This document shows positions 54,351 to 64,000 of a DNA stretch of 64,000 nucleotides, piece after piece; positions within the stretch are counted from its first letter, which is position 1; each line of letters begins with the position of its first letter. The stretch covers positions 48,649,618-48,713,617 of the forward strand of contig NC_087067.1 in NCBI RefSeq assembly GCF_963678635.1. The letters are read 5' to 3'. A model generated the notes under the pieces. The model did not search any database and was not told where the DNA came from. It saw only the letters and a list, made by a program, of their open reading frames with translations. Origin of the DNA: Symsagittifera roscoffensis (taxonomy: Eukaryota; Xenacoelomorpha; Acoela; Convolutidae). The translations under genes and the position numbers were made by a program.

Positions 54351-57300
54351 ATGAGGCTGAAGTTGAAGACTTGGATCAAATTCTGTGCTGTTTTTACTAC
54401 ATGTCTTTTTCTGGTGCATTATTTTGTAGTTGAATCGGACGGTGAATTTGGCGAAGAGGGAGAGAGCAACCCAAAATTCAAACGCATGAGCGAGGTGAGT
54501 GTCCTAATTATACATTTTTTTTGCGCAATCAAGCTGGGGAAATTTGTTTTAACATAGGTCCAGTGTTAAATTTTTGTACTAAATCAACAAGCCTTTGTCG
54601 TTTTTGGTCATTTATTTTCAGTTTTTTGTTACGGTAATTGTTTCCTTTAAGGATTTTTAAAAGCTTTTAGGGACTAGTTCTCAAATAGTTCGGTTGGCGA
54701 CAGTTTGTAACCGGCGACAATTCGTAGCATACCATTGACAGGAAGCGTCCTCTGCTACCCGCTGAGCTTACATTTGGCGCGAGAGGAACAACGCGCATGA
54801 ATCAGTAGCTGCCAAAGTTGCTACCTAATCAATTGTTACATGTTGTCGCCTGTTACAAATTGTCACCTTACAGAATAGATTCGCCTTGACGGCTCATAAT
54901 TTTCATTTGCAGGAGCAAGTTTTTTTCGCAATCGGGAACCAGATATTCTTCATAACAACTTTTAGGACAAATCTGTAAGAAATTGAACTTTGTTTTTGAA
55001 TCTAAATAACTTTAAGAATCCTTCTCTCTTGTGCCAGCGGTAACGCGAGTACCTTTGCACCCTAAGGTGTGGCGTTTGAATCACAGTCGGACCTTTTTTT
55101 AGTAAGTTTGCAGTAATTGACTTTTTTCTGGGGAAAATTGAATTTTCGGAATGCTGTTTGTCTGCTCATTTTCGTCGGCTGAATTTCTCAAGCATAGAAT
55201 TCTCTTCTGATTTGAACAATTTTTTTCCAGAATTCACAGTCGTTGTTTTAAGTTTTTTTTTCATTAAAAAATTCCGATCAAATAGTTTCAACATAAGTTT
55301 TAGCGGCTGAGTCACCTTATGGTTTCAAGCGCAAAATATGATTTTTTTGAGTATCCTAGAGGTGATGGGTTGTAAAAACTTCAAATTTTAAATTTTAATC
55401 GCTCAAAAAAAATAATGGCATTTTGTTATCGATTTTTTTTTGTTTTCGGCTCATCAACGAGCGTATACCCAAGTATTGTCGGCTTCGAAGCCGGTCGGCA
55501 AAAACTTATTTAATGCTGTTTTTCTCGAATGTTTTTTTTTCTGAAATTGAGATTATCTTATTTTGTCAATTATTAAAAAACGAGATTTACGTCTCTTTTT
55601 TTTAAATTTCGCTAGCTTGCAATCGCAACTGCCCGTTATTTTGCTTCTCCTCTGCGTTCAATTAATGGGGTGTTGTTACATTGTTTGCTGTACAGGATGA
55701 TTTGCCTGGCGTGGTGAAGACAGATGCTAAGCGCACCCTTCACCCGCCAATCATGAGATCGCAACTGGGCAACTTTGAGAAACCGAAGAGCCACAGAGAG
55801 GGACCGGGCGAGTTCGGAAGGCCAGTTTACGCTGAGAAGGCAGAGAAGGATGAAGAGCAGAAGAAGATCAAAGAGAATGGCTTCAACATGTTTGTGAGCG
55901 ACAAGATATCCTACGACAGAGAAGCGAAGGACTTGCGAGAACCAGAGTGAGTTAAATGATGTCTTTGCCCTCCTGACTAAGTGACTGCCCCCCCCCCCCC
56001 ATCACCATCTGAATTTTCAACTGACCCTTATGTCTTATCTTTTCCATTATCTCGGCCGCACAGTGGGCTTAATTATGATGAGGGAAAGCGGCTATCTTTC
56101 CTCTCCCCACCTCACATAAGCATCATTTTTAAGGTGCAACGAGTGCTGTTACTAGGTTTAGTAAAAAGATTATTTTTTTTTCTAATGGTCTAACTAATTG
56201 ACATTTTTTGTAACAACCGAGCAATTTGAACAAAACTTTACGTGTAAAAATTCGATATTTGGGGTTAAAATTGTCGACCATTTCAATTTTTGATTGCTTT
56301 CTGTGCTGTTTTCTGCTCATTTGACGTGTTAAAAACTATAAGTGAAATTTAAAACCGTCCTTAACTTAGCGTAATCAGATGAAAAGCATTACGGAAAATA
56401 GCTGAAGTATTGTTTGAAATATGATTGAAGTAGTTGATAAGTGACCGTTCGGTAGAATGAACACGAAGTTTTCCCGTTAAATTTCAGAAGTAAAATTTGT
56501 ATATTGTTTTGATCAGTTATAATCAAAGGGTATGTTTATATTGCGAAACACCCCAAGGCTTTCTTGACGGAGACAGAAATTTAAGTTAATTTTAGGCGTT
56601 TGACAACTTAATATCAAATAATTTTGGAATGAACGTTCGTGGCTGCGTTATGAAACCTATTTTATGCTTATTATCTACAAAGCCGTGTAACAGTTTTATC
56701 CAAAAGGGAAAAGTTCAACATGCGTGATATTTTTTATTTGTGGTGAATTGCTTTTTTGGTAGATTAAGAACTACATCCAATTTTTGGTTATTTTTCTGGG
56801 CGATGTAATGTTGAATCTAAACAATGTGAGCAGATTGGATCATTAAGTACCTCAAACCGCCGGCAGTTGGACTGACTGGCGAGGTTCTTGGTCACTTCAC
56901 TCTCGCGATTTGTATCTTTTCTGAAATATTTTCATTTTAGGTGCAAAAATTGGGACTACCCTACACTTCTGCCGAATGCCTCCGTCATCATTGTGTTCCA
57001 CAACGAACCACTTGGCACTGTAATTAGAACGGTGCACTCCGCCGTCAACACAATTCCGTCAGAGTATCTGGCTGAAGTGGTTCTCTTTGACGATGCCAGT
57101 TCCAGGGCCAATCTGGCCACACCTCTTGAAGACCACATGAGCGAAACTTACGGCGACTTGGTGAAAATAGTCCGGAGTCAGAAGAAAGGCGGTCGTCAGG
57201 GTTTGATCCGAGCGAGGATATTAGGAGCTGAAGCTGCAACTAGAGGTCAAGTTTTGATATTCCTCGACGCTCACTGCGAAGCCAGTCCGAACTGGTACCC

Positions 57301-59995
57301 ACCTTTGGTGACCCCGATTGCCCTAAATAAAAAAGCAGTAACAGTTCCCCTTGTTGATGTAATTGACGCGATGACGTTCGAAATGAGACCTCAATCGCGA
57401 GAACATGCTCAGGGTGGATTTGACTGGGACTTCAATTACAAAAGATACGATGTGCCTAAACGAGAGCTAGACAAACATAAATACACAAGCGAACCTTATT
57501 GGTAAGAAAATACTGTTACTATCTAAAGAATGATTTCGTAACTATGGAGTTTCGTCCCACAGCTTGAATGGTTTATTCATTAGATGTATTCCTAAAGATT
57601 TAAAAACCTGCGAGTGTTAATGTTGTGATGGTCTTCTTTGTGAAATTGTTGGAACCGAGGATTATATATGTCAGGACCGAATTCATTGTTTGTCTCAAAT
57701 TAACAAAGGTGCCATTGGACATTTGACTAATAATGACACTTATTATGCTTTGGGCCAGAAAATTTTCTACGTTCTCTTGAGCTTATGAACGATGCTGTTA
57801 ATAATTGGATGATGCTTCAGGTCTCCAGTGATGGCAGGCGGTCTGTTCGCAGTGGACAAGGACTTCTTCTGGGCACTGGGGGGCTATGACAGGGGACTGG
57901 AGATATGGGGGGCCGAACAGTACGAGATATCGTTCAAAGTAAACATATTTGGAAGCTTTCCGCACATAATGGCACTTCAATTTAGTTTTTATATATTTGA
58001 GTAATAACTAATAAGATTTCTGCTTATTTTCGTAATGCATTTTTGTATTACACATTGGTCTCAAAGTTGGTTAAGCCATCAGGGCACTGGTTGGTCTATT
58101 CAAGTGGTTTTGAAACACACATGTGTTTTTATTGAAACCTTCAGATTTAACTTCTGAAATAATGCTTCCACTTCTCTTTTTTATTAAAATGAGAAAGTAA
58201 ATGCGAATGGACATCTTTTTGCAGGCCTGGATGTGTGGCGGTGAAGTTTTGTTTGTGCCTTGTTCTCGAGTGGGACACATCTACAGACCATACGTGCCTG
58301 GATACAGAGCCTACGATCCCGCCCCTGGACCAACAGCGCCTGGAACTGAGGGAACTTCATGGGGAGACCTGGTAATTAATGTTTTAGATTTCATTTATAA
58401 GCACAAATTGGATCTAGATATTACTTCCCTGTCCCTATTGTACTCAGTAACGAAGACTCGCCTCATTATGAACTAGTCTAATGGGTAAGCGTGTTTTAAT
58501 GTGTAATTAGGGGCGAATCCCTCACTTTTGAAATCTGGGGTAATTGTTTAGAAATTCCCGATATTGATTGATATCTTGAATAACGTACACAGTTTGTCAT
58601 ATAAAAACTAAACATACTGTAGATCGAATTCGAGTATCTTCTTGTGTGGTAAGTGAATCTGTAAAGAAGAAAAAGAATTCATTGTTCCGACCATTGAAAA
58701 TGGGGAGGAACTTCGTATCCAGGCCTGTTTTAGTTTTTTTGTTTTCCACGCAAAATTAAGTACCACAAATAATGATCGGACTGCGTTGAGTGATATATCA
58801 TATTAAAGCCCTTACATTCGTGTTTCGAATCACGTTAGAAATTTCCAAACACTTTTCCCAGTGTCGAGAAAAACCGGTTTGAATTTTTTTGATTTTTTGT
58901 CCTAATTCGAAAGAATACAGCACGCGAGCAGGCTTATAAGCTGAATTATGCCTAATTTAAGACCTTAAAACTTAATTTTAAGCAAATAAAACTAGTTTTA
59001 TTTTTGTCCAATTGGCCTATTTTACTACGACTGTCTAATATGCCTAAATTATATTTATACGTCAGCTCCTTTTCTCACACCGAGCACAAAAACTACACTA
59101 ATTTGGAAAAAAAAACTGTCTAAATCGTTGTTTTTTACATTCACAGTAACCGGATATCCTTGTTTCTCATTGTTAATGGTGAATATGCCGAAACGAAAAT
59201 TATAACATGAAGCACCAGAAACAGTGAGGGGACAGCTAAGGAACCCAATTGTGTTACAAGCACTGCCAGTTTTATCGAATGAAATACGAAATTGGAAATC
59301 TTCAAAGGAAGTGACAAAATATACGTGAAAACATCAAGAAAACATTGGTAAAAAAAATTGTTGTTTAGAACCACATGCGAGTGGCGGAAGTGTGGATGGA
59401 TGAGTACAAGCAGGACTTCTACATTTCTAGACCCAATTTAGTGGGCAAAAACTACGGGGATGTGTCTGCCATGAAGAAAATCAGGTAAGAAGTCTTTCTT
59501 GTGATTAGATCAATGACACTAAAATATGCGAATTGTGCCTTGAAATTTGAGATGCATAAATTTGTCGAGTTCATGAGTTCGTTGGATCAATAATGTAAGT
59601 ATTTGGTAGGATATAATATAAACTACCCGATGTAAAATTTAGCTAACATATGAGCCAGTCAAATTTATAAGAAGTTATGCTAAATACGTAAACATAGCAA
59701 GTTTCAATGCAAAATTCTTTTGTTTCGGTTGTATGCTACGAATATTTCGGTTAGCTTATACGTCAGCTAGTTTCTCTTTATTTAATCATGCTTACATATG
59801 TTTTATTTAACACTCGATCGCATTGATGTTTCTTTTAAATTTTGTTTGCAGTTTGGCTGTTTATACTCTGTTTTGTTTAGAGAGCAGTGTAATGCGGATA
59901 AGGAGAGGAACTCGTTCAAGTGGTTCATGGATAATGTGGCCTATGATCTTCCCAAATACTACCCCAGACCACACAAGAACATCATTTGGGGAGAG
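54351..59995 (+). CDS. GALNT10: Polypeptide N-acetylgalactosaminyltransferase, GALNT10-like, 3' partial
   Basis: Starts mucin-type O-glycosylation in the Golgi by adding GalNAc to Ser/Thr. Exons 54351-54494, 55696-55946, 56941-57501, 57821-57938, 58225-58371, 59369-59484, 59881-59995 join in phase to 484 codons. A type II membrane anchor lies at about residues 9-27 ([20 protein letters not shown]). A stem is followed by [13 protein letters not shown] and the GT-A domain: [14 protein letters not shown]-like LFDD, and DAH at 241-243 (DxH metal motif). [12 protein letters not shown] (320-331) and [11 protein letters not shown] (348-358) come next, then [17 protein letters not shown] and [14 protein letters not shown] and [10 protein letters not shown] favour GALNT10 over GALNT7. 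The C-terminal ricin-type lectin domain is absent up to 64000 and must lie beyond. Confidence 0.9.
55947..56940. other. Intron 2 of the GALNT10-like gene
   Basis: Contains a C13 run at 55988-56000. Otherwise AT-rich, with nothing recognised. The split codon GA|G joins 55946 to 56941. Confidence 0.7.
58678..59165 (+). repeat. Repeat B copy in an intron of the GALNT10-like gene
   Basis: Matches the 50036 copy block by block: TTCCGACCATTGAAAATGGG, CCACGCAAAATTAAGTACCA, GACTGTCTAATATGC and the end CACAGTAACCGGATATCCTT. It carries about 110 extra bases in the middle. Confidence 0.65.
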
Positions 59996-60044
59996 GTCTG
60001 TAGTTTTGCAAAGTGTTCCAAAGAGAGTGCCAATTTTAAACTGT

Positions 60045-60562
60045 CATTACACTAGCGAAATAAAGTGAGCGTAGTGTAATAGTATGACTATTCTTTTTTT
60101 TCAACCTTAGTCGCAAATATTTGTGCTACTTTTGGAAGCACCTTTAGGACTTTTTGATAGCATGTGCTTTAACATTCGATTACTAATAAGTTAACAATTG
60201 ATGCTTTTTTGCGTCAGCTTGGTGTATTATTACGAACCTTTTTTTTCTAACCTAACTCGCAAATAAAAGTGTTCATTTAAAGTGTTCACTTAATTTAAAA
60301 TTTCACTGTAGCATTGGAAATTGCATAGCATCTGTTCTCTGCTTTTTTGTGACTAGTGTTTGACCCCTTTTAAGCGTCCCTGGCTGAGTGGTTAGTGTGT
60401 GAGACTCTTAATCTCTAGGTCGCAGGTTTGTTTCTCGGATGTAGCTGAATTTTTTGCTAATTCAAGGCTTATTTGTACTTTTTATTTTTGCTTTTTATTG
60501 AGCTGCTTTTTGTCGTGTTCTCGCTAGTGTTCACGAAGCGAAGCTTCGCCTCTGTGTTAAAT
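60045..60562 (+). mobile_element. Composite element with internal tRNA-Lys-like module, most complete copy
   Basis: Begins CACTAGCGAAATAAAGTGAGCG near the last visible GALNT10-like exon. It has the upstream body (ACTCGCAAATAAAAGTGTTC, TAGCATTGGAAATTGCATAG, TTCTCTGC), the tRNA-like module at about 60371-60440 (A-box TGGCTGAGTGG, GAGACTCTTAATCTCT, mutated B-box), the body AATTCAAGGCTTATTTGTAC and the 3' hairpin CGAAGCGAAGCTTCGCCTCTG (60534-60554). A tRNA-like fragment of another copy lies at 60848-60910. Confidence 0.65.
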
Positions 60563-61135
60563 CATCAAATGAACAAAAACAAATCTATTTGTTTCAAACA
60601 CATAAATAATAAAAACGCGATTTCAGAAATTTTCCAACTCAATTTTTTTAAATGCTTATTTTATACATAATGTGGCTTTATACTTTCCAGTTAATTACAT
60701 GCCAAGTTAGTGTGGTGTCTTCAGCTTGTTATATTCCAAGATATAACCTGCAACTTTGTCTCTATTCATATTTGGTGGCACTTTTGCTGCATGGCATTGG
60801 CAATTCATTAGCATTGTAGCTGCTTCATTTGTTACTATAGTTTACCGATTGGTAAGAGTTCGTGGCTGAGAGGCAGGGCGTGAGTCTTCAAATCTCGAGG
60901 TCGCAACCGTCTCTACTTGTTTTTTTAGCTTCATTTTTATATGTGTCTTTTCAAACTAAATGGTTCATTTTTTATGAAAAGTTGCTCCTTTCGCAATTTT
61001 CCTTAATTTTCTGAGTTTGAATGTATAAAGGCGTTGAGGTTATATATATAATTTATGGTTCATTTCTTTTTTGTGGTATTTCTTTAGACGTTTCTTCATA
61101 AGTTTCCTATTGGGTTACATTATTGAATTTGTTAC

Positions 61136-61180
61136 ATCTATCTATCTAACTATATCTATCCATCTATATCTATACTATAT
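61136..61180. repeat. Degenerate (ATCT)n microsatellite
   Basis: ATCTATCT and ATATCTATCC variants over about 45 bases, directly before the leader of the satellite array. Confidence 0.7.
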
Positions 61181-62905
61181 TTAAATGCGAGTGACAGCTA
61201 TCTCCCATGTTTAACCATAATAATTTTGCATGTTTAACGAGAGAATTTTTTCATGCTTAAGCTATATCTTATATTGCAATGCTTAAGAAAATTTTTCTAT
61301 TAGTTTTCCGCAAGGTCATTTATTTTTCAGTATTTTTTTTTCGTGGCCAAGTCTGTCTGTCTGCATACCTGTTTTTTTAATTAATTTGGTTGTCTGTCGA
61401 CCCGTCGCCTAATTTTTTAACTTTCATCTAGTATCTATTATATATTTACTTGCGAGCTTCACTATCTCGCTATGTTTAAGCTTTTTCAAAGTATTATTTT
61501 TGCATGTTTAACAAGAGTTTTTTCACGTTTAAGCTATATCGTATATTGCAATGATTAGGTTTTTTTCGATTTTCCAGTTTAAATTCAGTGTTTGTTTCAT
61601 CAAATTTGAAAATAGCAACCCAATAGTAGGATATTGTCAGAGTTTTCCCAGGTTTTGCGATTCTGGCCTTCATCTATGAATAACCAAATCCTTTTAGTTT
61701 ACGAGATTAGGAATTTTCGAGATTTTTCAAAAGTTTCTTGAAATTTTTATTTAGAAAAATTTCTCACCTTGTAGTTGGGTGCTGTCAGGGTACACTCAGG
61801 GTTGCGAATCTTGCCTCCAATTCTCACTTCTCAAATCGTTGTAGTTTTCGAGATATGATGTTTTTTATGATTTTTTCAAAAAATTTTCAGAAAACTTAGA
61901 GATATAAAAAATTTCACAAAACTTGAAATTACCATCTCTGTAATGAGACTCTGTCAGGGTACTCTCAGGAGTTGCGAATTTTGCCGCCAAATATGACTGC
62001 TCAAATTCTTGTAGTTTTCGAGATATGACGTTTTCATGATTTTCTCCGAAATTTTCAAAAGAACTTAAATGTTAAAAATTCTTAAAGTGTGAAGATCTCA
62101 ATCCTGTTATTGGAATCTGTGAGGGTACTCTCAGGGGTTTGCAAATCTTGCCTCTGAATATGGCTGCTCAAATTCTTTTAGTTATCGAGATATGACGTTT
62201 TTTTTGTGTTTTACTTTCAAAATTTTTCAGAACTTTTCAAAACTTGAAATTTTCTTTTCTGTAGTGAGGCTCTTAGGGTACTCTCAGGAGTTGCGAGTTT
62301 TGCTTCCCAATTTGACTGCTCAAATCCTTGTAGTTTTCTAGATATGACGTTTTTTGTGATTTTTTCAAAAAAAAGTTTCATGAAATTTAAGTTATTTTTT
62401 TTTCAAAGTTTGAATTTCCTACCCTGTAGTTGCGAGGCTCTCAGAGCAATCTCAGGAGTTGGAAGTTTGGCCTCCAATTAAGAATGCCCAAATCATTTTA
62501 TTTAAAAGATACGACGATTTGTGTGATTTTTTCTGGAAATTTTCAGAAAACTCAAATTACAAAATAATTCTTTAAAGTGAAATTCACAACCCTGTAGTTG
62601 CGTACTTTCAAAGATTGCGATTATTGCCATCAAAAAGACTGCTTCAATTTTTGTATTTTTTGAGATGCGAATACTTTTTTTTAGAAAAGGTGAAGTTTCC
62701 CAAAATTTGAATTTCTCAACGTTGTAGTTGGGTACTGCAAGAGTACTTTCACGAGTTGCAAATCTTGCGTCCAAATGCGACTGCTCAATTGCTTTCAGTT
62801 TCCTAGATGTGACGTTTCTTAGTTCATTTTAACTTTTTCGAAGAACTTATATGAAACTTCACAAAATTTTGTGGTTCTTCAAATTTTGTATAAAAAACTT
62901 CAATA
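61181..62905. repeat. Second ~165-bp satellite array with duplicated leader
   Basis: The leader (TTGCATGTTTAAC, AAGCTATATCGTATATTGCA) occurs twice, at about 61228-61300 and 61500-61560. Tandem units then show the TAGTTTTCGAGATATGACG core near 61698, 61842, 62012, 62180, 62330, 62500, 62656 and 62797. The first and last units are the same variants, in the same order, as in the 8.9-10.3 kb array. Confidence 0.8.
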
Positions 62906-63211
62906 AAAAACTTGGCAACATTAGTAATTACGAACCCTGAAAATACTCTGAAATATCACGATGCTTCTTCCTAATGAGAAAAATATGGCATCTTTTCTTC
63001 TGAAATATTCAATTATCCGCCAAACGAAAACATTAGTTTTGTTCCAGAGCCTTTCGCAGTTCTTTTGGCTGGACTGGCGAATAGATGAGTCATGCGCCAC
63101 TTCTGTTAATATAGTTTGTACATAAATTAATTTCAACCAAGCTAAAACTGTCAACAAGTGCGGATCTTATCAACAATTGTCCGCCAATGATATCTAGTAT
63201 CTAATTATTTA

Positions 63212-63229
63212 CCCCCCCCCCCCCCCCCC
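63212..63229. repeat. C18 homopolymer
   Basis: Eighteen consecutive C between AATTATTTA and TCGAATTA, in an otherwise AT-rich intron. A likely site of sequencing error and length polymorphism. Confidence 0.9.
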
Positions 63230-63326
63230 TCGAATTATATCCTAAAAGCGAAATCTCACCCCAGTTTTGAACCGCTGTTTTGCACTAATTAAAAGTAAAA
63301 TAACATGTACGTATTTTCTACCCTAA

Positions 63327-64000
63327 GTTTTTTTCGATTTTCCAGTTTAAATTCAGTATTTGTTTCATCAAATTTGAAAATAGCAACCAAATAGTAGGAT
63401 ATTGTCAGAGTTTTCCCAGGTTTTGCGATTCTGGCCTTCATCTATGAATAACCAAATCCTTTTAGTTTACGAGATTAGGAATTTTCGAGATTTTTCAAAA
63501 GTTTCTAGAAATTTTTATTTAGAAAAATTTCTCACCTTGTAGTTGGGTGCTTTCAGGGTACTCTCAGGGGTTGCGAATCTTGCCTCCAATTCTCACTTCT
63601 CAAATCGTTGTAGTTTTCGAGATATGTTTTTTATGATTTTTTCAAAAAGTTTTCAGAAAACTTAGAGATATAAAAAATTTCACAAAACTTGAAATTACCA
63701 TCTCTGTAATGAGACTCTGTCAGGGTACTCTCAGGAGTTGCGAATTTTGCCGCCAAATATGACTGCTCAAATTCTTGTAGTTTTCGAGATATGACGTTTT
63801 CATGATTTTCTCCGAAATTTTCAAAAGAACTTAAATGTTAAAAATTCTAAAAGTGTGAAGATCTCAATCCTGTTATTGGAATCTGTGAGGGTACTCTCAG
63901 GGGTTTGCAAATCTTGCCTCTGAATATGGCTGCTCAAATTTTTGTAGTTTTCGAGATATGACGTTTTTTTTGGGTTTTATTTTCAAAATTTATCAGAATT
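63327..64000. repeat. Near-identical direct copy of 61559-62236
   Basis: Starting at GTTTTTTTCGATTTTCCAGT, the sequence repeats 61559 onward with only scattered differences (roughly 97 percent by eye) to the window end. It repeats the first four satellite units about 1.77 kb downstream. Confidence 0.85.

Noticed and set aside
55025-55090. tRNA-like stretch with GGCGTTTGAATCACAG
   Set aside because: The B-box is imperfect, there is no A-box at the right distance, and no stems could be paired; at most an old SINE trace.
60001-60068. Continuation of the GALNT10-like frame past 59995
   Set aside because: The open frame after GGAGAG reads through a GTCTGT donor into repeat sequence and does not resemble the lectin domain; the exon is taken to end at 59995.

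Overview
The window is nuclear DNA from an animal, most likely an AT-rich invertebrate. It has GT-AG introns, AATAAA poly(A) signals and the standard code. The gene families are animal type: CCDC162, pyruvate dehydrogenase E2, MBLAC2, condensin II H2 and GALNT10. Introns and spacers are packed with LINE, MITE, tRNA-derived and satellite-like repeats. The phylum cannot be fixed from this sequence alone. All five protein genes are on the + strand.

Layout: 1-32.9 kb is a large CCDC162-like gene whose 5' end lies before the window. I placed 26 exons, and every junction from 1040 to the stop at 32867 keeps frame (1,761 codons). Its long introns hold most of the repeats: a MITE family, a ~165-bp satellite array (8.9-10.3 kb), an antisense LINE (14.9-19.1 kb), a ~80-bp degenerate satellite block (26-29.2 kb), and a perfect 182-bp inverted repeat carrying two tRNA-Leu(AAG) genes (31.6-32.0 kb). 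DLAT (33.6-38.7 kb, four exons, complete) follows, then an MBLAC2-like metallo-beta-lactamase-fold gene (39.4-42.8 kb, two exons, complete), and a single-coding-exon condensin II subunit H2 gene (44.6-47.3 kb). After a 7-kb spacer with a 200-N gap comes the first 484 codons of a GALNT10-like glycosyltransferase (54.4-60.0 kb). Its lectin domain must lie beyond the window, past a second satellite array at 61.6-64 kb.

The genes are not one pathway: they cover a ciliary/coiled-coil candidate, mitochondrial acetyl-CoA production, a thioesterase-like hydrolase, chromosome condensation and Golgi O-glycosylation. Their shared strand, the short spacers (about 0.7, 0.7 and 1.8 kb) and a pyrimidine-rich AG directly before the start codon of three consecutive genes suggest 5'-UTR introns or spliced-leader trans-splicing.

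The most unusual structures are the perfect tRNA palindrome, the AG-before-ATG pattern, a mobile element with an internal tRNA-Lys-like module whose 3' hairpin is shared with an unrelated MITE, a MITE cut in two by a 3.2-kb satellite block, and a 48-codon in-frame open extension after the UAG stop of the condensin gene.
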